A stretch of 64,000 bases of DNA from CAG-103 sp963627135 (GTDB lineage: Bacteria > Bacillota > Clostridia > Oscillospirales > Oscillospiraceae), in the NCBI GenBank assembly GCA_963627135.1, contig CAVFZY010000027.1:6190-70189 (forward strand). Direction: 5' to 3'. Shown here piece after piece: positions 9,009-16,177 of this stretch (position 1 is the stretch's first letter; each line of letters starts with the position of its first letter). The notes under the pieces were generated by a model, which had not been told where the DNA came from, did no database searches, and worked only from the letters and a program-made list of their open reading frames with translations. Both the position numbers and the translations under genes were made by a program.

Positions 9009-9533
9009 TCAGGCCTCTTCGCCCGCTTCCAGCAGGTTCTGCTTGAATTCCTTGCGCTTTTTGATTGCCGTCATGCACGCCGGGATGGCCACGGCGGGCA
9101 GGTCGAGCAGCAGCGCCCAGTCGATCCAGTCGATGCCCTTGATGAACTGACCCTCGTGCCACACACCCTTGGCAAGCTTGAAGTAGTTGTAGTTCCAGGC
9201 GCCCCAGATGTCCGTCGTGGGCTTGAACAGGTGCACCTTCAAAAATGCCGCGCTCGTGACGACGCCGTTGGCGGCGACGGTCAAAAACGAGGACGTGCGC
9301 TTGTTTTTCAGCAAAAACTCCGCCACGGTGGGCAGAACGTACACGGCCAGGTTGATGATCCAGAGCTGCATCGGGATCTTATAGTGCCAGCGGATGGCCT
9401 GACGGATGTGGTCAGCGTCGTGCAGCAGGGCTGCGCCGAGGATGACCAGGTTCCACTTTTCCAGTACGGCGGCGGTCTCGTCGTCGAGGCGGGTATCCAG
9501 GAATTTTGCTTCGTCTTTCACGGACTGTGTCAT
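9009..9533 (-). CDS. predicted membrane protein of unknown family
   Basis: A 174-residue protein starting at ATG 9533 behind GGGGAGGAAA. It has about four hydrophobic segments: WNLVILGAALLHDADHIRQA, MQLWIINLAVYVLPTVAEFL, FLTVAANGVVTSAAFLKVHL and WIDWALLLDLPAVAIPACM. A HxxDH motif (HDADH) sits at the end of the first, and a His/Trp-rich segment (HLFKPTTDIWGAWNYNYF) precedes the last. These could bind metal or haem, but I do not recognise the family. The gene has its own promoter and terminator, so it is a single-gene unit. Its position next to copA may be incidental. Confidence 0.7.
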   Translation of the reverse strand: MTQSVKDEAKFLDTRLDDETAAVLEKWNLVILGAALLHDADHIRQAIRWHYKIPMQLWIINLAVYVLPTVAEFLLKNKRTSSFLTVAANGVVTSAAFLKVHLFKPTTDIWGAWNYNYFKLAKGVWHEGQFIKGIDWIDWALLLDLPAVAIPACMTAIKKRKEFKQNLLEAGEEA

Positions 9534-9567
9534 GGTATTTCCTCCCCTTGATCGAATCAATATGTAC

Positions 9568-9590
9568 CCAGATTTTCATTTACCATCTGG
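9568..9590. promoter_or_regulatory. possible operator in the leader of the 9009-9533 gene
   Basis: Inverted repeat CCAGAT (9569-9574) / ATCTGG (9585-9590), just downstream of the -10 box of the minus-strand promoter. This is a position where a repressor would block transcription. Only six base pairs are perfect. Confidence 0.3.
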
Positions 9591-9598
9591 TCAACAAA

Positions 9599-9627
9599 AA
9601 AGTAGCACATCTTGTACGGAATGTCAA
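9599..9627 (-). promoter_or_regulatory. sigma-A promoter for the 9009-9533 gene
   Basis: On the minus strand: a consensus TTGACA (9627-9622), a 17-base spacer and TACTTT (9604-9599), about 65 bases before ATG 9533. Confidence 0.65.
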
Positions 9628-9677
9628 GACATTGTCAGAGGAAATTGGAAATTTTCTTCGCATCGAAAGTGGGCAAA

Positions 9678-9697
9678 GGCTCCGGGAAACCGGAGCC
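9678..9697 (-). terminator. weak terminator-like hairpin
   Basis: Eight-bp stem GGCTCCGG/CCGGAGCC with loop GAAA, 22 bases beyond the stop of the NifX-like gene. On the minus strand only TTT follows, so termination may be inefficient. Confidence 0.4.
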
Positions 9698-9719
9698 CTC
9701 GCAAAAAACGTGCCAATCG

Positions 9720-10106
9720 TCAGCTGTGGCAGCCGTGTTCGCCGCAGGTGTGGCCCGTGCCGTGCGCGTGGCCGTGATGGTCGCAGCGCACCTCGGGGTC
9801 ATAGCCAAGCGAACCGTCGAGCAGCGCCTGCACCGCCGCGTCCGCGCTGCCGCTCACGCCGCCGTAAAACCGGATGCCGGCCTCGGTGAGCGCCGACTGC
9901 GCGCCGCCGCCAATGCCGCCACAGATGACCACATCGGCGTGATGCGCCGCGAGAAAGCCCGCCAGCGCGCCGTGGCCGCTGCCGTTCGTGGACACGACGG
10001 CGGCCGCCGTGACCGCGCCGCCGTCGACGTCATAAATCTTGAACGCCTCCGAACGACCAAAGTGCTGAAAAATGTTCCCGTTTTCATAAGGGACTGCAAT
10101 ACGCAT
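9720..10106 (-). CDS. NifX/NifB-type dinitrogenase iron-molybdenum cofactor biosynthesis domain protein
   Basis: A 128-residue protein starting at ATG 10106 behind AAAGGAG. MRIAVPYENGNIFQHFGRSE followed by AFKIYDVD is the hallmark start of NifX/NifB/MTH1175-like proteins, and ADVVICGGIGGGAQSAL and YGGVSGSADAAVQALL complete the domain. The last 20 residues are rich in His and Cys (CDHHGHAHGTGHTCGEHGC), a likely metal-binding tail. No nitrogenase genes occur here. Such stand-alone proteins are thought to bind or chaperone metal clusters. It follows the sensor kinase by 19 bases, so it is probably the last gene of the RR-HK operon. Confidence 0.85.
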   Translation of the reverse strand: MRIAVPYENGNIFQHFGRSEAFKIYDVDGGAVTAAAVVSTNGSGHGALAGFLAAHHADVVICGGIGGGAQSALTEAGIRFYGGVSGSADAAVQALLDGSLGYDPEVRCDHHGHAHGTGHTCGEHGCHS

Positions 10107-10125
10107 AAAAATTCGCTCCTTTCCG

Positions 10126-11442
10126 CTATTTTTTCGGATACATGACCGGGTCGGGCGCAGCCTTGAGCATGAGCGTGACGGTGTAGTCACCGTCAGCGGC
10201 CATCTCGTGCTGGAAGCTGCCGTCATACTTCTGCGCCAGGCCGCTCAACACACGAAAGCCCACGCCGCGCTCCAACTCCGGAATGCGTCGCGGCTTCACC
10301 ACCGCGGGCTCGCCGCGCACCGGGTTGCGCTCACAAATGACGAGATACCCCTTCGCGAGGTACGCGCGCAGACGGATCTGCGCGTCGGGCACGCCCTCGC
10401 AGGCCTCCAAGGCGTTGTCGAGCATGTTGCCGAAGGCGACTATCAGGTCCGTGTTGGACACCGGCAGCTCCACCGGCAGCGACACGTCCGCCTGCACCGG
10501 CACGCCCTTTGTCTCCGCGTCCTGCACGCGGCTGTATAAAAATGCATCCACGACCGGGTTTTGACATTTGCTGAGCCGTGAGATGTACGTCTGCATCGGC
10601 AGCAGCTGCTCGGAATACTCCGAGGCCGCCTTCAGGTTGCCCTCCTGCAGGAGGGCGTTGATGGTGTTGAGATGATGCGAAATATCGTGCCGCATGGCAC
10701 GGATCTGCTCATACTGCTCGGTCAGATCGCTGTAGTGCGCCAGCTGCGCGTCGAGCTGCTTTTCGAGCAGCTGGTTTTCCACCTCGAGCTGCACGCGCTG
10801 CTCCGTGTGCACCATGGTGCGGTAGAGCACGATATCCGAGACCAGAAACAGCACCGACACGATCAGCTGCATGGGGATATACTCGAAGTGCGGCGGCGTG
10901 AACATCAGCGTCACGAGCGAGGCCTCACAGACCATCTGCGTGAGCGGAAACGCCGAAAAGATGAGCAACTGCTTACCGGAGAGGTTATTTTTCGAGCGCG
11001 CGAACAGCAGGCTGAGCAGCCCCAGCCCCAACGCCAGCACCGGCAAAAACGTCACGCCGTAGATCAGCGCGCGCGGGTCTGCCCAGACCGACAGCTTGTC
11101 GCTCGGCTGGAGGTCGATCATCAGCGGCGTGAACATCAGCTCCAGCAGCAGGGAAACGGCCAGCTCCGCCGCGACCGCGAGCAGCTTGCGCCCGGCCCGG
11201 CCGCGAAAGAGCAAAAATGCCATCGCGAGCGAGCACAGCGGGAACATCAGCGCGCGCACCTGCCCGACGTCTGTGAGCAGCAGCGTCGCCGCCATATACG
11301 CCGCCCCGATGACCGCGGCAAGCGCCACCGTCAGCCAGGTCGAAAAGCGCGGCCCGTCAAGCACGCGCCACAAAAATGCCGCCCACAGGGCGATGGCGCA
11401 GGCGTTAAAAAACAGATCCGCCACATAACCGTTATATGCCAT
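10126..11442 (-). CDS. GHKL-type sensor histidine kinase (AgrC/NatK-like)
   Basis: A 438-residue membrane kinase. About six transmembrane segments occupy residues 1-220, then a coiled-coil linker (EVENQLLEKQLDAQLAHYSD), the phospho-acceptor region MRHDISHHLNTINALL, and an ATPase domain. The ATPase has N-box NMLDNALEACE and a degenerate G-box ERGVGFRVL. This layout is typical of HPK10-type kinases that sense peptides in Firmicutes. The start ATG 11442 follows GGAGGG and overlaps the response-regulator gene by 11 bases. No AgrB/AgrD-like genes are adjacent, so the signal is unknown. Confidence 0.88.
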   Translation of the reverse strand: MAYNGYVADLFFNACAIALWAAFLWRVLDGPRFSTWLTVALAAVIGAAYMAATLLLTDVGQVRALMFPLCSLAMAFLLFRGRAGRKLLAVAAELAVSLLLELMFTPLMIDLQPSDKLSVWADPRALIYGVTFLPVLALGLGLLSLLFARSKNNLSGKQLLIFSAFPLTQMVCEASLVTLMFTPPHFEYIPMQLIVSVLFLVSDIVLYRTMVHTEQRVQLEVENQLLEKQLDAQLAHYSDLTEQYEQIRAMRHDISHHLNTINALLQEGNLKAASEYSEQLLPMQTYISRLSKCQNPVVDAFLYSRVQDAETKGVPVQADVSLPVELPVSNTDLIVAFGNMLDNALEACEGVPDAQIRLRAYLAKGYLVICERNPVRGEPAVVKPRRIPELERGVGFRVLSGLAQKYDGSFQHEMAADGDYTVTLMLKAAPDPVMYPKK

Positions 11443-12202
11443 GCTGCGTGCCCTCCATTGGGAAGCCGCCGTCAGCCCGCGCATCCATCTGCGCGGCCCG
11501 GCCGGCCAGCAGCCGGAAAAACGCCGCCCTGGCCGCGTCCCGGTGCGAGCGGCTGATGGGGATGAGCATGCCGCCGTTCAGGCGGAAATTGTCGCGCTCC
11601 ATGGACGCGATCATCTGCTCATTGACCCAGAAACTCTTGTGGCAGTGGATGAAGTGACTCTCCGCCTGTCCGCTCTCGAGCAGCTCCCGCGGCCCCTGCG
11701 TCGTCTCCAGATCCCCGTCGGTCATGTGGATGACCGTTCGGTGCAGAGAGCGCTCGAGACACAGCACCCGGTCAAGCGCGATGCGCTGCACGGACGCGCC
11801 GCGCCGGACGGTCAGCGTCTTGTCGGACGCCAGCGCCGTCAGCGCCTTGCGCAGCGCGACCGGCAGCCGCACCGCCATGTCCGGCTTGAGCACATAGTAG
11901 ACGTGCTCCGCTTCGTAGGCATCCATAAGATATCCGCTGTAACTGGACATGAAAATGATCCTGCACGCCGGCACGCTGCGATTGATCTGCTTGGCCAGCG
12001 CGATCCCGTCCACGTCCGCCATGCAAATATCCAGCACCGCAATATTTGGCTGATAGGATTCCTCCTCGAGCGCGATCAGCACGGCATCCGCGCTTTGAAA
12101 CGTCTGCATATTACAATTTGTCTCTCCCAGTGCCCCCCGCAGGATCTGCACTATCCGGTCAAGACACCAAACTTCATCATCACACACTGCAACTTGAAGC
12201 AT
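11432..12202 (-). CDS. LytTR-family response regulator
   Basis: A 256-residue protein. The receiver domain (residues 1-125) has acidic pair Asp8-Asp9 in VAVCDDE, phospho-acceptor Asp58 in AVLDIC, and Lys in YVLKPD. The C-terminal LytTR domain (about 130-230) carries FIHCHKSFWVNEQMIASMER and LIPISRSHRDA, typical of AgrA/LytR DNA-binding domains. The downstream kinase overlaps by 11 bases. The operon has its own promoter; targets are not evident. Confidence 0.9.
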   Translation of the reverse strand: MLQVAVCDDEVWCLDRIVQILRGALGETNCNMQTFQSADAVLIALEEESYQPNIAVLDICMADVDGIALAKQINRSVPACRIIFMSSYSGYLMDAYEAEHVYYVLKPDMAVRLPVALRKALTALASDKTLTVRRGASVQRIALDRVLCLERSLHRTVIHMTDGDLETTQGPRELLESGQAESHFIHCHKSFWVNEQMIASMERDNFRLNGGMLIPISRSHRDAARAAFFRLLAGRAAQMDARADGGFPMEGTQHGI

Positions 12203-12263
12203 AGCCCGATGGTCTCCTTCCGTCCCCTATTCGTGATTTTCCACGGCTGGTATCATGATAGTT

Positions 12264-12292
12264 ATTGTATATCAGATGCAGAAAAGTTGCAA
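12264..12292 (-). promoter_or_regulatory. sigma-A promoter of the LytTR/GHKL operon
   Basis: Minus strand: TTGCAA (12292-12287), a 17-base spacer and TACAAT (12269-12264), 61 bases before ATG 12202. Confidence 0.6.
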
Positions 12293-12297
12293 GGTGC

Positions 12298-12337
12298 GAA
12301 AAGACGGGCGCGGGCCGCATTCCGGTACCCGCGCCCG
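12298..12337 (-). terminator. intrinsic terminator of the PNPOx-like gene
   Basis: Nine-bp stem GGGCGCGGG/CCCGCGCCC (12306-12336), followed on the minus strand by CGTCTTTT. It lies about 55 bases beyond the stop at 12390. Confidence 0.6.
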
Positions 12338-12389
12338 CCTCCGGGCAAAAAGAGAAGGATCAAAAGGGATGGAAAGCGCGCGTGCGCCG

Positions 12390-12785
12390 TTACAGAACTT
12401 TCTTGTTCTCGGCGCCCGGCGTCGTGACGATGACGGTCTCCGGCGTGATGATCAGCGCGCCCTTCGCCGTGGCCGCGCCCTGGAACATCTGCTCGACCAT
12501 GGCCTTGAACGTGGCCACGACCGGCCCGTCCGTAACGTGTTCGGCCGTGCCCCGGATCTGATAGCCCTCGAGCGTCTTTGCATCGTACACGGAGATGGCG
12601 ATGCGGCCGTCGTTCGCGGCGAGGTTGCGCAGCGTCGTATCCAGGAACACGTCGCCGACGACGAGCTTGCCGTCATCCGTTACGTCCTTGAACGCGACCG
12701 GCACCACATTTGGCACACCGGCGCTGCAGGTGGCCAGATCCCACAGGTTTTCCTTGAGCAGTTTTTTGACGTTTTCACTCAGCAT
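12390..12785 (-). CDS. pyridoxamine 5'-phosphate oxidase-like (split-barrel flavin) protein
   Basis: A 131-residue protein starting at ATG 12785 behind AAGGAGGAA. MLSENVKKLLKENLWDLATC, then VPNVVPVAFKDV, and later VFLDTTLRNLAANDGRIAIS with YQIRGTAEHV are typical of short FMN-binding split-barrel proteins in clostridia. They are named after PNPOx but mostly have unknown substrates, probably flavin or heme binding. It is divergent from mtnN, with a perfect palindrome between the two promoters. Confidence 0.82.
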   Translation of the reverse strand: MLSENVKKLLKENLWDLATCSAGVPNVVPVAFKDVTDDGKLVVGDVFLDTTLRNLAANDGRIAISVYDAKTLEGYQIRGTAEHVTDGPVVATFKAMVEQMFQGAATAKGALIITPETVIVTTPGAENKKVL

Positions 12786-12821
12786 GATTCGTTCCTCCTT
12801 GTGGTTTTTGAACTTGCCTTC

Positions 12822-12849
12822 ATTATAGCAAGCCGCACGAAGGGAGCAA
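12822..12849 (-). promoter_or_regulatory. sigma-A promoter of the PNPOx-like gene
   Basis: Minus strand: TTGCTC (12849-12844), a 16-base spacer and a consensus TATAAT (12827-12822), 36 bases before ATG 12785. Confidence 0.65.
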
Positions 12850-12858
12850 GATATCCGC

Positions 12859-12883
12859 AAATTTATGAGCAACTCATAAATTT
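12859..12883. promoter_or_regulatory. perfect palindromic operator between divergent promoters
   Basis: An 11-bp perfect inverted repeat with a 3-base centre: AAATTTATGAG, CAA, CTCATAAATTT. Its centre (12871) is about 56-60 bases upstream of the likely transcription starts of both divergent genes, a distance typical of activator sites. The regulator is not identified. Confidence 0.6.
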
Positions 12884-12894
12884 CATAGCGCGGC

Positions 12895-12923
12895 TTGACA
12901 CCGGCGTGCGGATGAATTAAGGT
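12895..12923 (+). promoter_or_regulatory. sigma-A promoter of mtnN
   Basis: TTGACA (12895-12900), a 17-base spacer and TAAGGT (12918-12923), about 50 bases before ATG 12974. Confidence 0.55.
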
Positions 12924-12973
12924 AGACGAAAAACGGCACGGCTGCGGCCGTGCCTCCGGAAGGAGTTATCTTT

Positions 12974-13693
12974 ATGGCTTATGGCCGGATCGGCGTGATC
13001 GGCGCCATGGATTCGGAGCTCGCCGCGCTCATCGCGGCGCTCGCGCAGCCCACACGGGAGACCGTGCAGGGGCTGATTTTTCACATGGGCCGTCTGGGCG
13101 CGCGGGAGGTCGTGCTCGTCCAATGCGGCATCGGCAAAGTCAGCGCGGCGCGCTGCACGCAGGTGCTCATCGACCGGTTCGCGCCCGGCGCGGTCATCAA
13201 CACCGGCATCGCGGGCGGGCTCGCAAGCGGCCTCGCCGTCGGCGACATCGTGGTGGCCGACGGGCTGGTGCAGCATGATTTTGACGCCGCGCCCATCGGC
13301 TTCGTGCGCGGCTGCGTGTGTATGGGCGACCCCGGCGCGCCGACGGTGTTCGCGCCCGATACGGCGCTGTCCGCCCTGCTGGCGCGGACGGCGGGCAATG
13401 CGATCGGCGCCCAGCGGGTGCACCGCGGCCTGATCGCCACGGGCGACCAGTTCATCTCCGGCGCGGCGGCGAAGGCCGCCATCCGCCGCGCGTTCCCGGC
13501 CGCCATGGCGGCGGAGATGGAGGGCGGCGCGGTCGCGCAGGCGGCGAGCATGAGCGGCGTGCCGTTTGCCGTGGTGCGCGCGATCTCAGACCTCGCCGAC
13601 GGCACGGCCGCCGCGTCGTTCGAGCAGTTTGAGCAGCAAGCGGCCGACGTCTCGGCCGCAGCCGTCCTGCAGGCGCTCGCGCTGCTGGACTAA
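12974..13693 (+). CDS. mtnN: 5'-methylthioadenosine/S-adenosylhomocysteine nucleosidase
   Basis: A 239-residue protein starting at ATG 12974 behind GGAAGGAG. It cleaves the glycosidic bond of MTA and SAH to adenine and a thioribose derivative. GRIGVIGAMDSELAAL supplies the N-terminal catalytic Glu, VINTGIAGGLASGLAVGDIV is the nucleoside-phosphorylase-fold signature, and AAEMEGGAVAQAA and AISDLAD hold the ribose-binding Glu and catalytic Asp. It is monocistronic, with its own promoter and terminator. Confidence 0.93.
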   Translation: MAYGRIGVIGAMDSELAALIAALAQPTRETVQGLIFHMGRLGAREVVLVQCGIGKVSAARCTQVLIDRFAPGAVINTGIAGGLASGLAVGDIVVADGLVQHDFDAAPIGFVRGCVCMGDPGAPTVFAPDTALSALLARTAGNAIGAQRVHRGLIATGDQFISGAAAKAAIRRAFPAAMAAEMEGGAVAQAASMSGVPFAVVRAISDLADGTAAASFEQFEQQAADVSAAAVLQALALLD

Positions 13694-13706
13694 ATGACCG
13701 CAAAAC

Positions 13707-13742
13707 GCCAAAAGGCTCCCCCGGATGGGGGAGCCTTTTGGC
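13707..13742. terminator. bidirectional intrinsic terminator
   Basis: A 16-bp perfect stem (13707-13722 with 13727-13742) with loop GGAT lies between the convergent mtnN and DUF362 genes. Internal A/T runs within the stem suit both directions. Confidence 0.8.
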
Positions 13743-13752
13743 ATAAAACGCG

Positions 13753-14856
13753 TCACACCGTCACGAGCTCGTAGTGCGTCGTGCCGAGGCCGATGGCTTC
13801 GCCGTGCTCGACGGCGGCGCGCCAGTCGGTGTCCGGGTGCGCGGCCGTGAAGTGGTCGTGCGGGTGGTCATGCTCGTGCGCGATGACGCTGTTTGGATTG
13901 GCCGGCTGGGCATTGATCATGTCCGCGCAGGCGGTATCGAGCGCCACGGGATCGAAAGACGCGAACATACCCACGTTCGGCACCATTGCCACGTCGTTGA
14001 ACGCCTCGCAGTCGCAGCTAGGCGACACATCCACCGCGAGCGCGATGTGGAACGACGGACGGCCGTCGACAACGGCCTTGGCGTACTCGGCGATCTTGTA
14101 ATTGAGCACCTCGTTGGCGATGTCGAAATCCGGGTGGATGGCATGCATCGGGCAGACGCTGATGCAGCGGGCGCAACCGGTGCACTTATACTTCAGGATG
14201 GTGCACTTGCCGTTTTCGATGTGCGGGCCGTTGTGCGCGCAGTTTTCGATGCACTTGCCGCAGCCGATACACTTCGTCTGATCGACGACCGGTTTGCCGG
14301 AGCTGTGCATCTCCTCCTTGCCGGCGCGCGAGCCGCAGCCCATGCCGATGTTCTTGAGCGCGCCGCCGAAGCCGGCAGCCGGATGACCCTTGGCGTGCGT
14401 GAGGGAGATAAAAATATCGGCGTCCATGATGGCACGGCCGATCTTCGCCGCGCGCAGATATTTGCCGCCGCGGATGGGCACGAGGTCGTAGTCCCCGCCC
14501 TTGAGCCCGTCGGCGATGATGCACTGCGCACCGGTGGTCATGGGTGTATAGCCGTTGAGCATCGCACTGTCGAGATGGTCGAGCGCATTGGCACGGCCGC
14601 CGACATAGAGCGTGTTGCAGTCAGTGAGAAACGGCTTGCCGCCGAGCTCGCGCACATAGTCGCACACGACGCGCGCCCAGTTTGGACGCAGATAGGCCAT
14701 GTTGCCCGGCTCGCCGAAGTGGAGCTTGACGGCGACATATTTGTCCTTGAAGTCGATCTGCTCGAAGCCGGCCGCCTTCATGAGCCGGTGCAGCTTTTCG
14801 AGCGTGCTGACCTCATCCGTGCGCAGATCGGAAAAATATACTTTTGCAGGTTCCAT
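13753..14856 (-). CDS. DUF362 domain protein with 2[4Fe-4S] ferredoxin domain
   Basis: A 367-residue protein starting at ATG 14856 behind GGAGGTG. The N-terminal two-thirds is DUF362: VYFSDLRTDEVSTLEKLHRL, YVAVKLHFGEPGNMAYLRP, LTHAKGHPAAGFGGALKNIG. A ferredoxin insert follows (CIGCGKCIENCAHNG and CTGCARCISVCPMHAIHP), then the remainder of DUF362 (AVDVSPSCDCEAFND, PNVGMFASFDPVALD). These proteins are common in anaerobes and of unproven role, probably redox or cluster-dependent. The His-rich stretch HEHDHPHDH near the C-terminus may bind metal. Confidence 0.88.
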   Translation of the reverse strand: MEPAKVYFSDLRTDEVSTLEKLHRLMKAAGFEQIDFKDKYVAVKLHFGEPGNMAYLRPNWARVVCDYVRELGGKPFLTDCNTLYVGGRANALDHLDSAMLNGYTPMTTGAQCIIADGLKGGDYDLVPIRGGKYLRAAKIGRAIMDADIFISLTHAKGHPAAGFGGALKNIGMGCGSRAGKEEMHSSGKPVVDQTKCIGCGKCIENCAHNGPHIENGKCTILKYKCTGCARCISVCPMHAIHPDFDIANEVLNYKIAEYAKAVVDGRPSFHIALAVDVSPSCDCEAFNDVAMVPNVGMFASFDPVALDTACADMINAQPANPNSVIAHEHDHPHDHFTAAHPDTDWRAAVEHGEAIGLGTTHYELVTV

Positions 14857-14919
14857 AGGAAACACCTCCGCGATCAAAAAACGTTCTCTTTCTCTGGCGG
14901 ACCCCCGCCCGCTCTCTTG

Positions 14920-14948
14920 ATTTTACTGTGCTTATCGGATGCTGTCAA
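14920..14948 (-). promoter_or_regulatory. sigma-A promoter of the DUF362 gene
   Basis: Minus strand: TTGACA (14948-14943), a 17-base spacer and TAAAAT (14925-14920), about 60 bases before ATG 14856. Confidence 0.65.
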
Positions 14949-14952
14949 CCGC

Positions 14953-14986
14953 AAAAAAGCGCCGGGCACCTGACACGGTGCCCGGC
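14953..14986 (-). terminator. intrinsic terminator of the hydroxyacid operon
   Basis: Ten-bp stem GCCGGGCACC/GGTGCCCGGC (14961-14986), then on the minus strand GCGC-type bases and six T. It is about 185 bases beyond the stop of the last operon gene at 15170. Confidence 0.7.
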
Positions 14987-15169
14987 ATATGCCGGTTTTC
15001 AGGCCCGCGTCCGCGCCGGAGACCGGACACGGACACGGGACATTGGGAATCCACTGGACGGCTGGTAGGAGAGAAGATTTATCAGATCGCGAAAACAGAA
15101 CAGAAAGAAGGGTGGAAATAAAGAGAAATTGGAAATTGGCAGCCCAGCGGAAACAAGCGGGAAAATGGC
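14987..15169. other. untranslated 3' region of the hydroxyacid operon
   Basis: With the DUF362 promoter and the terminator this forms a gene-free stretch of about 310 bases. I see no RNA gene, repeat or further open frame of credible coding character in it. Confidence 0.5.
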
Positions 15170-16159
15170 TCAGGCGTTGACGCCGTTGCGGATGGACTTG
15201 ACCTTGTCGTACTCGCCGTTGACGTAGTAGAGGGCGTTGTCCATGGACAGCTTCGCGACGAGGTAGTTGGACGTGTCAGAGTAGTAGCCACTGTGCGGGG
15301 TGAGCAGCACGTCGTCGCGGCCGACGAGCGGGCAGGTGTTCAGATCCGGATCCTCGCTCTCGACCATGTCGAGTGCAGCACCGCGGATATAGCCGTTGTC
15401 AAGCGCCCAGACAAGGTCATCGTCGCAGATCAGCGGGCCGCGGCCCTCGTTGACAATGATGGGGTGTTTTTTGCACTTCATGAACGCTTCCTTGTTGAAC
15501 ATGTGATAGTTTTCCTCGGTGAGGTTCATGTGCAGGCTCAGCACGTCGGACTCGGCCAGCAGCGTGTCAAAATCGACAAGCTTGACGCCGAGGTTCTCGG
15601 CAATGGCGGGCGGCAGGAACGGGTCGTAGGCGATGACTTCCATGTCGAACGCCTGCGCCTTGCGGGCGACGGACTGGCCGATGCGGCCGAGGCCGGCGAT
15701 GCCCATGACCTGACCGGCGATGCGCTTGAGGCCCGGCACGACCTGGTAGTCCCAGACGTGATCCTGCTGGACGCTGCGGTCATACTGACGGATGCCGCGC
15801 TGGAGGTTGAGCATGAGGGCCATGGCGCTCTCAGCGGTCTCCTGCGTGCAGTAGTCGAGGATGGAGCAGACGGCAATGCCCTTTTCCTTCGCGTAGTCGA
15901 GGTCGGCCTCATTGTAGCCGGTGGACTGGAAAGAGATGACCTTGCAGTGGTCCATGGCGTCGATCTCTTTCTTGCCGAAGTGAACGTAGCCGTCAACGAT
16001 GATATCGGCGTCCTTGATCTCGGCGTAGAACGCATCATTGTTTTCGGCGTGCTCGTCAAACACGGCCATGGTCAGCTCCGCGCCCTCGGGGACACAGGAC
16101 TTTTCAACGCTGATGTCTCTGTCTTTGGTATATGGTACTTCTGCCAGAACGATTTTCAT
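15170..16159 (-). CDS. NAD-dependent D-isomer-specific 2-hydroxyacid dehydrogenase
   Basis: A 329-residue protein of normal family length that interconverts a 2-hydroxyacid and its 2-oxoacid. The nucleotide-binding domain has GLGRIG (residues 156-161), and Asp179 (IAYDPF) at the end of the second strand indicates NAD+ over NADP+. The catalytic trio is Arg240 (NEGRG), Glu269 (VESEDP) and His289 (LTPHSGYYSD). The HSGYYSD variant resembles the CtBP-like branch rather than lactate dehydrogenase LdhA. It is the last gene of the minus-strand operon, 18 bases after the CoA-transferase. The substrate is inferred to be the acid made available by the LarA-like racemase. Confidence 0.9.
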   Translation of the reverse strand: MKIVLAEVPYTKDRDISVEKSCVPEGAELTMAVFDEHAENNDAFYAEIKDADIIVDGYVHFGKKEIDAMDHCKVISFQSTGYNEADLDYAKEKGIAVCSILDYCTQETAESAMALMLNLQRGIRQYDRSVQQDHVWDYQVVPGLKRIAGQVMGIAGLGRIGQSVARKAQAFDMEVIAYDPFLPPAIAENLGVKLVDFDTLLAESDVLSLHMNLTEENYHMFNKEAFMKCKKHPIIVNEGRGPLICDDDLVWALDNGYIRGAALDMVESEDPDLNTCPLVGRDDVLLTPHSGYYSDTSNYLVAKLSMDNALYYVNGEYDKVKSIRNGVNA

Positions 16160-16177
16160 GGTATGATCTCCTTTTCT

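Noticed and set aside
14987..15169. A possible structured RNA or riboswitch near the end of the hydroxyacid operon.
   Set aside because: Apart from the terminator stem I could not find conserved riboswitch motifs or stable paired elements.
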